Source: Companilactobacillus bobalius (GTDB lineage: Bacteria; Bacillota; Bacilli; Lactobacillales; Lactobacillaceae). From it: DNA of 64,000 nt. The position numbers were made by a program, and so were the translations under genes. Below, one piece after another: positions 44,700 to 51,830 of this stretch; position 1 is the stretch's first letter, and each line of letters opens with the position of its first letter. A model generated the notes under the pieces. That model saw only the letters and a list, made by a program, of their open reading frames with translations, was not told the origin of the DNA and ran no database searches. The stretch spans positions 248,001-312,000 of the forward strand of contig NZ_LNUA01000077.1 of assembly GCF_009764355.1 (NCBI RefSeq), in the 5' to 3' direction.

Positions 44700-46460
44700 A
44701 TGACAAAAATGATAGCTGGACAAGCTTTAGTAAAAGTTCTTGAGGATTGGGGTGTTGACCACATTTATGGTGTACCTGGTGGTTCAATCAATCATACCGT
44801 TGAGGGTCTTTATTTAGAAAAAGATAAAGTTAAGTATATTCAAGTACGTCATGAAGAGGTGGGAGCAATTGCTGCCTCAGCTGATGCTAAATTTACGGGT
44901 AAGATTGGTGTTGCTTTTGGTTCTGCTGGTCCTGGTGCTACACATCTATTCAATGGATTGTATGATGCTAAGATGGATCACGTTCCTGTTTTGGCTTTAG
45001 TAGGTCAAGTACCACAGGAAAATATGAATACTAATTACTTCCAAGAAATGGATGAAGGACCAATGTTTAGTGATGTTGCAGTTTATAACCGTACCGTCAC
45101 AACGGCAGAACAAATTCCTTATGTAATTAACCAGGCTATTCGTGAAGCATATCGTCAAAACGGTGTGGCAGTTGTTATCTTGCCAGAAGATTTAACAACT
45201 AAAGAGATTGATTACACACCTGCCAAGACACCAAAGATTGTAAAGAATACTTATTCTCAAACGATCAACCCAGAAGATGTTCAAAATACTTTGAAAATGT
45301 TGAAAGAGGCCAAGCATCCATTAGTTTATGCTGGACGTGGTTTGCTAGGAGCAAGAGACGTTTTGACTAAGTTCTCTGAACAATTCAATATTCCAGTCAT
45401 GAATACAGTTCCAGCATCTGGTGTTATCAGTACCGATCATCCTAACTTTATCGGAACTTTTGGTAGATTAGGAAGCAAGTCAGGGTTTGAAGCTTTACAA
45501 CATACTGATTTGATTTTGTTTATTGGCTCAGAATTCCCATTTGCTAGATTCTGGCCAGAAAATGTCAAGATTATCGATGTTAATAATAACCCCTACGATA
45601 TTGGTAAAACAGTTGATGTTGATTATGCAGTTATAGCTGATGCGAAGAGTTATTTGCAAGCTTTGATCGATACCAAAGAAACTTTGCCAGCTGGTGTTTG
45701 GTTGAAAGCTAATCAAGAAAATAAAGCTAACTGGGACAAGTGGTTAGACAAGCTCGCCAAGGATGATAGTGATGGATTGAATCCTGAAACAGTTACAAGT
45801 AAAATTGCCGAAATGGCCGGTCCTAATGATACTTATGGTGTTGATACTGGTAATGTAACCGAATTTGGTGTCCGTGGATTGCCAATGAATCACAACCAAC
45901 GTTTTGCCTTGTCAGGTTTATTTGCAACAATGGGCTTTGGACTACCAGCTGGATTAGCTGGTGCCTTGAGTGTTCCTGAAGGACAAGCTTGGACTCTATC
46001 AGGTGATGGTGGATTTTCAATGGTAGCACCTGATTTGATTACTGAAGCTAGATATGGATTACCAGTTGTTAATGTTATTCTTTCAAATGAAAGATTAGGT
46101 TTTATCTACTATGAACAAGTTGCATCAAAACAACACTTATATGGAGTTGATTTGACAGGTGCTGACTGGGCTAAAGTAGCCGAAGGACTTGGTGGCATCG
46201 GTTTTACCGTTAAATCAATTAAAGATGTTAATGAAACATTCGATAAGATCAAAGAACTACAAGCTTCTGGAAACAAGAAACCAATCGTCGTTAATGCAGT
46301 AATCAAACAAGATGACCCAGTGGCAACGGCCTTTATGCCTTTGGATCCTAAGTTGTATGGTCAAGATGCAGTTGATGCTTATGCGAAGAAGTATCATATT
46401 GATGTTAAAGAACAACCTTCACTCGGAGAAATTCTAAGAGCCCAAGGAGACAATGATTAA
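44700..46460 (+). CDS. pox: pyruvate oxidase (TPP- and FAD-dependent)
   Basis: 586 residues, the usual length. N-terminal TPP domain has VRHEEVGAIAASADAKFTG with the activating Glu; the central FAD-binding domain covers about residues 190-330; the C-terminal domain has GDGGFSM followed by NVILSNERLGF, the GDG-N thiamine-diphosphate motif. It converts pyruvate, phosphate and O2 to acetyl phosphate, CO2 and H2O2. A close alternative is acetolactate synthase, but the overall layout and AMDHVPVLALVGQVP-type segment favour Pox. It overlaps the next small gene by one base. Confidence 0.9.
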   Translation: MTKMIAGQALVKVLEDWGVDHIYGVPGGSINHTVEGLYLEKDKVKYIQVRHEEVGAIAASADAKFTGKIGVAFGSAGPGATHLFNGLYDAKMDHVPVLALVGQVPQENMNTNYFQEMDEGPMFSDVAVYNRTVTTAEQIPYVINQAIREAYRQNGVAVVILPEDLTTKEIDYTPAKTPKIVKNTYSQTINPEDVQNTLKMLKEAKHPLVYAGRGLLGARDVLTKFSEQFNIPVMNTVPASGVISTDHPNFIGTFGRLGSKSGFEALQHTDLILFIGSEFPFARFWPENVKIIDVNNNPYDIGKTVDVDYAVIADAKSYLQALIDTKETLPAGVWLKANQENKANWDKWLDKLAKDDSDGLNPETVTSKIAEMAGPNDTYGVDTGNVTEFGVRGLPMNHNQRFALSGLFATMGFGLPAGLAGALSVPEGQAWTLSGDGGFSMVAPDLITEARYGLPVVNVILSNERLGFIYYEQVASKQHLYGVDLTGADWAKVAEGLGGIGFTVKSIKDVNETFDKIKELQASGNKKPIVVNAVIKQDDPVATAFMPLDPKLYGQDAVDAYAKKYHIDVKEQPSLGEILRAQGDND

Positions 46461-46663
46461 TGTTAAAGATAACTTATTTAGACGGTGGTATAGAAAAAAC
46501 AAAAGAATATAAAAATGGCGATCAGTTTGTAGCCATTCAACAATTGGAAGTACCTGATTTTGAAGATTACGTCAAAATTGTCCGTGTGACTGAAGATAAT
46601 CAAGAATTATCATTGAAAGATTCTACGATGTACGGTCTATATAATTATTTGATAAACAAGTAA
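46460..46663 (+). CDS. small DUF4649-like protein
   Basis: 67 residues, starting on the last base of the pox stop (TAATG), so it is translated from the same transcript. Sequence MLKITYLDGGIEKTKEY, then a hydrophilic mixed alpha/beta pattern, resembles the small DUF4649 family of Lactobacillales. Function unknown; coupling to pox suggests an accessory role but that is inference. Confidence 0.7.
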   Translation: MLKITYLDGGIEKTKEYKNGDQFVAIQQLEVPDFEDYVKIVRVTEDNQELSLKDSTMYGLYNYLINK

Positions 46664-46666
46664 AAT

Positions 46667-46701
46667 AAAAGACGGGATAAAAAATTATCTCGTCTTTTTA
46701 T
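46667..46701 (+). terminator. intrinsic terminator after the pox operon
   Basis: AAAGACGGGATAA pairs with TTATCTCGTCTTT (one wobble) around a short A-rich loop, followed by a T-run. Confidence 0.92.
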
Positions 46702-46724
46702 TTTTATAAAAATGAGGAAATCGT

Positions 46725-47039
46725 ATGTCAGTTGATAATTTAGGGGATTTAAAAAAATTAGTTCAATCTAAAGAAGATGGATTTGAAGTTACAGGATTAG
46801 CTTTTGAATTCTGTGATCAAGTACATCAGGCACAGGTATTTGGAAGTGGTTCCGATTGGTCAATAGCAGCAACTAATGGTTGGATGGCCTTAGTTACGGG
46901 ATTTAATCATAAGATACATCGCATGTTCATGAGTCAGGATAAGAAAGAACGTGAAGATTTACAACATTTGATTTCTACGCAATATGTTATTAAAAAGACT
47001 GAGCAAGCTGAGAAATATCGATTAATTTTGAAGAAATAA
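46725..47039 (+). CDS. conserved-looking hypothetical protein, 104 residues
   Basis: 104 residues, soluble, with a mixed alpha/beta pattern and no signal peptide or membrane segment; one cysteine (residue 30). ATGAGGAAA precedes the ATG. It lies between two terminators, so it is monocistronic and needs its own promoter, which is not obvious in the 23 bases available; read-through from the pox operon is possible. Family not recognised. Confidence 0.65.
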   Translation: MSVDNLGDLKKLVQSKEDGFEVTGLAFEFCDQVHQAQVFGSGSDWSIAATNGWMALVTGFNHKIHRMFMSQDKKEREDLQHLISTQYVIKKTEQAEKYRLILKK

Positions 47040-47070
47040 AAAAACGACCATTAAATGATCGTTTTTTTTT
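47038..47070. terminator. bidirectional terminator
   Basis: AAAACGACCAT pairs with ATGATCGTTTT (one mismatch) around TAA, flanked by A and T runs; serves the 104-residue gene and pstB on the other strand. Confidence 0.88.
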
Positions 47071-47863
47071 ATCCAAAATTACCAGAAACATAATCTTCAG
47101 TTGCTTGCATTTTAGGATTGGTAAAAATATTAACGGTTGAGTTGTATTCAATCACATGACCTAAATGTAAAAAAGCTGTGTAGTCACTAATACGTGAAGC
47201 TTGTTGAAGGTTATGAGTAACGATAATAATAGAATAATCTTTACTTAAATTTTTTAAAGTTTCTTCAATTTTAGAAGTTGAAATAGGATCTAGGGCACTA
47301 GCTGGTTCATCTAAAAGTAAGATGTCAGGGTGCATAGCAATTGATCTGGCAATGCAAAGACGTTGTTGTTGACCACCTGAAAGGGCGAGGGCACTTTTAT
47401 CAAGGTCATCTTTGACTTCATCCCAAAGCGCCGCCCCTTTTAAACTTTGTTCCAGACGTTCTTCCAGTTCACTTTTTTTCTTTATTCCAGCATTCTTCAA
47501 GGCAAAAGTGATGTTTTCACGAATCGATTTAGCAAAAGGATTGGGTCTCTGAAAAACCATACCAATGTGTTTACGTACTTCGTAAACATTAGTTGCTGGT
47601 GAGTTGATGTTAACTCCACGATAAGAAATTTCGCCATCGACTGTAGCAACTTTATCGTTCATTCGATTCAAACAACGTAGAAAAGTTGACTTACCTGAAC
47701 CAGAGGCTCCAATCAAAGCAGTGATTTTATATCTGGGAAAATTTAAATTTGCATCAAAGATTGCTTGGTTCTTACCATAATAGACTTGGACATCTTGTGT
47801 GGATAGAGCCAATTTTTCCTTAATATCTGTTATATAAGATTCATTCAAATTATATTCATTCAT
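47069..47863 (-). CDS. pstB: phosphate ABC transporter ATPase PstB
   Basis: 264 residues. Walker A GASGSGKST at residues 52-60, VFQRPNPFAKSIRENI after the Q-loop and LSGGQQQRLCIARSIAMHPDILLLDEPASALDP are the canonical PstB blocks. It drives high-affinity phosphate uptake with PstA and PstC. Only one pstB is present, and no phoU follows; the gene ends at a terminator. GAGGTACC is the likely ribosome binding site. Confidence 0.96.
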   Translation of the reverse strand: MNEYNLNESYITDIKEKLALSTQDVQVYYGKNQAIFDANLNFPRYKITALIGASGSGKSTFLRCLNRMNDKVATVDGEISYRGVNINSPATNVYEVRKHIGMVFQRPNPFAKSIRENITFALKNAGIKKKSELEERLEQSLKGAALWDEVKDDLDKSALALSGGQQQRLCIARSIAMHPDILLLDEPASALDPISTSKIEETLKNLSKDYSIIIVTHNLQQASRISDYTAFLHLGHVIEYNSTVNIFTNPKMQATEDYVSGNFG

Positions 47864-47873
47864 TTTTGGTACC

Positions 47874-48761
47874 TCATTTCGTGGCAGTAATTTTTTTGTA
47901 TAGTTTATTACCCAAGAAACGAGCCCCTAGGTTAAAAAGAAGAATAACGATGATAAGTACGGCAGATGAAGCACTGGAAATTAAGTTTGCATCCGGTGTG
48001 ACACTTTCAGTGTTAACTTTCCAAATATGGACAGCTAAAGTTTCGGCGGGACGCATTGGATTCAAGAAACTATTGGCGGAGAAGATATTCCAATTGCTGT
48101 AATCAACAGTTGGAGCACTTTGACCAGCTGTATAAATTAAAGCAGCGGCTTCACCGAAAATTCTACCAGCGCTCAAGATTAAACCCGTCAGAATTCCTGG
48201 TAATGCGGCGGGTAAAATAATTTTGGTTGTAGTTTTCCAATTAGACAAACCTAATGACATACCTGCTTCTCTTTGTAAATTGGGAACACTACGTAGTGAT
48301 TCTTCAATATTTCTAGTTAACAGAGGAAGATTGAAGAAGGTTAGAGCAATTGCACCAGACAAGATGGAGAATCCAAGTTTCAATTTGATAACAAATAGCA
48401 AGTATCCAAACAAACCAACAACAACTGATGGTAATGAACTTAAGACTTCAACACTGGTTCTGATTAAATCAGTGAACCAATTGTCAGCAGCATATTCGGA
48501 CAAGTAAATGCCGGCACCTAAACCAATTGGTAAAGAAACAATAATTGTTAATACTAGTAGATAGAGTGAATTGAATAACTGATCGCGAATACCACCACCA
48601 GCACTAAAAGATTGGGCAGCTGAAGTTAAGAAATGCCAAGAAATGTCAGGAACTCCATTGAAAAGAATATATCCTAAAATAGCAATCAATAGTAAAACCA
48701 CAGCAACAACGATGGTGTAGATAATAAAACTAGCGATACGGTCGACTTTTTTAGCATTCAT
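47874..48761 (-). CDS. pstA: phosphate ABC transporter permease PstA
   Basis: 295 residues with six hydrophobic segments. FSAGGGIRDQLFNSLYLLVLTIIVSLPIGLGAGIYLSEYA and the EAA loop REAGMSLGLSNWKTTTKIILPAALPGILTG are typical of PstA. Separated by ten bases from pstB and directly abutting pstC, so all three are co-transcribed. Confidence 0.95.
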   Translation of the reverse strand: MNAKKVDRIASFIIYTIVVAVVLLLIAILGYILFNGVPDISWHFLTSAAQSFSAGGGIRDQLFNSLYLLVLTIIVSLPIGLGAGIYLSEYAADNWFTDLIRTSVEVLSSLPSVVVGLFGYLLFVIKLKLGFSILSGAIALTFFNLPLLTRNIEESLRSVPNLQREAGMSLGLSNWKTTTKIILPAALPGILTGLILSAGRIFGEAAALIYTAGQSAPTVDYSNWNIFSANSFLNPMRPAETLAVHIWKVNTESVTPDANLISSASSAVLIIVILLFNLGARFLGNKLYKKITATK

Positions 48762-49679
48762 TTAGAAACGACCTCTCTTTCCAATGAATTTAACAATCAA
48801 ATTAAGAATCAACGACATCAATAGAAGAATCAAAGCTAACGACCACAATGCATTATTAGGAAGAGTTCCCATAACAGTATTACCAATATCGGTGGTCAAC
48901 TTACTTGTTAAGGTGGAAGCTGGTGAAATTAGGTTCTTAGGCATTAAGGCCGCATTACCAATAACCATTTGAACGGCTAAGGCTTCACCAAAGGCACGAG
49001 CCATACCGAAGATAATGGCTGTCAATAATCCTGGAATAGCAGCACGTAAAACCACTTTGTAAATAGTCTGCCATCTAGTTGCCCCTAAGGCTAAAGAGGC
49101 TTGACGATAGTACATGGGAACTGATTTGAGACTATCTACAGATAAGGAAATAATAGTTGGTAGAATCATTACGAATAAAACTAATGTACCTGAGAGAATA
49201 CCGAATCCAGTTCCACCAAAGATTCCTCTAATAAAGGGAACGATGACAGATAGACCGATAAATCCATAAACAACTGAAGGAATACCGACTAGTAATTCGA
49301 TGACAGGTTGTAAGATTTTACTACCGTTTTTACTTGAAAATTCTGACATAAAGATTGCTACGCCAATGGCAAAAGGAGTAGCAATTAAGGCGGCCAAAAG
49401 TGTCACACTAAATGAGGTAACGATCATTGGCAAAGCACCGATGTCAGGTCGTCCTTTGCTATCTAAGGCACCAGGATTCCAATTAGTCTTTGTCAAGAAG
49501 TCAAAAACATTAACTTTATCCTTAGTAAAAGTGGCCAAACCCTTAGAAGCAATGAAGTAGAGGATACATGTAACTAGTAAAATAATTAAACCAATGCATA
49601 GATAACAAATTCCCTTGCCAAAGTAGTCTTGAAAGGTGGCTTTGGATTTCGTTTGTAGTTTCTTTTGAATTTTATCCAT
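48762..49679 (-). CDS. pstC: phosphate ABC transporter permease PstC
   Basis: 305 residues, a polar N-terminus of about 25 residues, then six hydrophobic segments. GALPMIVTSFSVTLLAALIATPFAIGVAIFMSEF and the EAA loop YRQASLALGATRWQTIYKVVLRAAIPGLLTAI identify PstC. A partial terminator in the 71-base gap from pstS (49703-49740) probably lowers its expression relative to the binding protein. Confidence 0.95.
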   Translation of the reverse strand: MDKIQKKLQTKSKATFQDYFGKGICYLCIGLIILLVTCILYFIASKGLATFTKDKVNVFDFLTKTNWNPGALDSKGRPDIGALPMIVTSFSVTLLAALIATPFAIGVAIFMSEFSSKNGSKILQPVIELLVGIPSVVYGFIGLSVIVPFIRGIFGGTGFGILSGTLVLFVMILPTIISLSVDSLKSVPMYYRQASLALGATRWQTIYKVVLRAAIPGLLTAIIFGMARAFGEALAVQMVIGNAALMPKNLISPASTLTSKLTTDIGNTVMGTLPNNALWSLALILLLMSLILNLIVKFIGKRGRF

Positions 49680-49702
49680 AAGGGAATCACTCCTGTATAT
49701 AC

Positions 49703-49740
49703 AAAAAGAACCCCGACCAAGATTTACAAGGTTGAAGTCC
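49703..49740 (-). terminator. attenuating terminator between pstS and pstC
   Basis: On the minus strand GGACTTCAACC pairs with GGTCGGGGTTC, with wobble pairs and one mismatch, followed by TTTTT. It sits within one operon, so its likely effect is to make more PstS than permease. Confidence 0.75.
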
Positions 49741-49750
49741 CTCTGATTAT

Positions 49751-50659
49751 TTATTTAGAACTAACTGTTCCTTTTGAATCTTTTTGAACTTTCATGTTAT
49801 GAATACTGATATATCCCATATCTTTAACTAATGATTTTTGAACGTCATCTGAATTCATGTAGTTTAGGAATTTAGCAACGGCACCTTTAGCAGCTCCGTT
49901 TGTATACATGTGTTCATATGACCAGATCTTCCATTTGTTTGTTTCAACGTTAGCATCTGTTGGTTTAACATTGTCGATTGAAACAGCTTGGATCTTATCA
50001 TTGATGTATGAGAATGCTAGGTAACTTACAGCACCTGGTGTACTTTCAACAATCTTTTGAACAGTACCATTTGAGTCTTGTTCTTGAGATTTAACAGCTT
50101 CAGTACCTTTTAATACAGCTGCTTCGAATGTTGCACGAGTACCACTACCTTTAGCACGGTTGACAACGGTGATTTTTTCGTCTTTACCACCAACTTCTTT
50201 CCAGTTAGTGATCTTACCAGTAAAGATTTTCTTAACTTGATCCATTGTAAGGTTCTTAACGTTAGCATCTTTGTTAACAACTGGAGCCATACCTACAACG
50301 GCAACTTTATGATCAGTGAGTTTCTTAGAATCAATACCTTGTTTTTCTTCAGCAAAGATATCAGAGTTACCAATTTCTACTGATTTATCTTGGACTTGGC
50401 TTAATCCAGTACCAGAACCTCCACCTTGAACAGTAATGTTGATCTTACTATTCTTCTTTTGGAAGTTTGTTGCTGCTTTTTCAACAAGTGGTTGTAGAGC
50501 AGTTGAACCAACAGCAGTAACCTTACCTGAAGTCTCATTGCTGCTGTTGCCTTTAGATGCAGCTGAGGAATCCTTGCTGCTACTATTTCCACAGCCTGTT
50601 AGGATTAGCATCAAAGCTGCAACTCCTAATACTAATGAAATGATAGTTTTCTTTTTCAT
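49751..50659 (-). CDS. pstS: phosphate-binding lipoprotein PstS
   Basis: 302 residues. A lipoprotein signal peptide ends in LTGC with Cys23 lipidated, followed by a Ser/Asn-rich linker. The phosphate-binding loops VTAVGSTALQPLV, GGGSGTGLSQV and RAKGSGTRATFEAAV are diagnostic. It feeds PstCA-PstB. First gene of the minus-strand pst operon; PhoP-type repeats lie upstream at 50740-50767 with TATATT at 50714-50719 as the probable -10. Confidence 0.96.
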   Translation of the reverse strand: MKKKTIISLVLGVAALMLILTGCGNSSSKDSSAASKGNSSNETSGKVTAVGSTALQPLVEKAATNFQKKNSKINITVQGGGSGTGLSQVQDKSVEIGNSDIFAEEKQGIDSKKLTDHKVAVVGMAPVVNKDANVKNLTMDQVKKIFTGKITNWKEVGGKDEKITVVNRAKGSGTRATFEAAVLKGTEAVKSQEQDSNGTVQKIVESTPGAVSYLAFSYINDKIQAVSIDNVKPTDANVETNKWKIWSYEHMYTNGAAKGAVAKFLNYMNSDDVQKSLVKDMGYISIHNMKVQKDSKGTVSSK

Positions 50660-50713
50660 TCTTAAAACCCCTATTCAAAGTCGTATTGGTAAATTTCTTT
50701 ATCGAACAATATA

Positions 50714-50767
50714 AATATAAGGCGGCTGTGTATATATATTGTTTATTTAATGTAAAGTTTGTGTAAA
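50714..50767 (-). promoter_or_regulatory. PhoP-type box and -10 of the pst operon
   Basis: Read on the minus strand, TTTACA (50762-50767), TTTACA (50751-50756) and TAAACA (50740-50745) repeat with an exact 11-base period. TATATT (50714-50719) follows about 20 bases further, the usual -10 position for PhoP-activated promoters. The rest of the 380-base divergent region is A+T-rich; further TTTACC/TAAACT hexamers 11 bases apart at 50962-50978 point towards the regulator gene. Confidence 0.82.
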
Positions 50768-51039
50768 GTTGTTAAAAAAATATACATTTAGCCAGTAGAC
50801 TATCTTTTGCAAGGGATTCAGGGGTTTCACTTAATATAACAATAATTGTAAATGTATATATTCAAATACAATGGATGAATTGGTCTTTGTAAATGACCTA
50901 CCTAATTTCCATTGTTATAATCAAAATGTTAAGTGGCTGTTGTTAGTTTTGTTAAGAAAATTTACCTTTTCTAAACTTTTTAATATTGTAAAGTTTCAGC
51001 CCTTGCAATATTAAATGACCGGAAGGAAGTAGAGATAGG

Positions 51040-51780
51040 ATGCAACCGCTAGTATTGTTGAGTAATAAGCTATCACTTTTTATCGAGATTAATGGTTATT
51101 TTAATAATCAGGGATGGTTTATCAGGAATGTAACCGATCCAAATGAAGTTGAAAAGTTAGTTGAAAATGAAGATGTTGCTGGTTTACTTTGGGATTCATC
51201 AATCACCAGCATGAGTCAATCGTTAAAGATACTAAAATCATTACGCAGCAAGATTTCAGGGCCAATTATAGTTTTAGCACCTGCCAAAGATAAGAAGAGA
51301 CGGTCACTCTTTTACAATATTAATATAGATAGTTTTATTACAAGACCGTTTGAATATCCTGAATTGGTAGCCAAGGTAAAGCAATTATTTTGGGTTTATG
51401 ATCGTTTTTCTATCACTAATGATTTAAAGAAAAGTAAGAAACAGGAATATCGAACTGAAACGGTCAAGTATAACGATATAGTAATTGATTTCAAGCACTA
51501 TCGAGTTACACATCGTGGCTATGATATTGGCCTGACACCGAAAGAATTCAGTTTATTTTGGTACTTAGTTCAGCACCGTGGAAAAGTTTTAAGTCGGGAT
51601 CAATTGTTAGAGGGAGTTTGGGGATATGATTCTGCCGGCTCTAGTCGAACAGTTGACATTCATATCAGTCACTTAAGAGATAAATTAGCAGAAAAATCTG
51701 AAACCAAGGACTGCATTAAAACAGTGCGTGGCTTTGGTTACGTATTGGATAATCAATATCCACTAGTTTCAGAGAAATAA
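51040..51780 (+). CDS. PhoP-like OmpR-family regulator with degenerate receiver domain, orphan
   Basis: 246 residues. The C-terminal winged helix (about 145-238) is a normal OmpR/PhoB DNA-binding domain: LTPKEFSLFWYLVQHRGKVLSRDQLLEGVWGYD, then RTVDIHISHLRDKL and VRGFGYVL. The N-terminal receiver is abnormal. The acidic pair after the first strand is replaced (VLLSNK in place of a VVEDE-type segment), the conserved Lys near its end is Arg (FITRPF), and the usual Thr/Ser is lacking, although an Asp remains in GLLWDSS. No histidine kinase or phoU gene is adjacent. Its location facing pstS suggests it is the local Pho regulator, working without standard phosphorylation. Confidence 0.85.
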   Translation: MQPLVLLSNKLSLFIEINGYFNNQGWFIRNVTDPNEVEKLVENEDVAGLLWDSSITSMSQSLKILKSLRSKISGPIIVLAPAKDKKRRSLFYNINIDSFITRPFEYPELVAKVKQLFWVYDRFSITNDLKKSKKQEYRTETVKYNDIVIDFKHYRVTHRGYDIGLTPKEFSLFWYLVQHRGKVLSRDQLLEGVWGYDSAGSSRTVDIHISHLRDKLAEKSETKDCIKTVRGFGYVLDNQYPLVSEK

Positions 51781-51830
51781 AAAAAGATCAATATAACGTA
51801 ATTTCTACGTATGTATTGATCTTTTTTATT
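51779..51830. terminator. bidirectional terminator
   Basis: AAAAGATCAATA pairs with TATTGATCTTTT, with an inner TACGTA-type pairing (ACGTA/TACGT) around ATTTC; serves the regulator gene and the convergent P-type ATPase gene. Confidence 0.92.
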
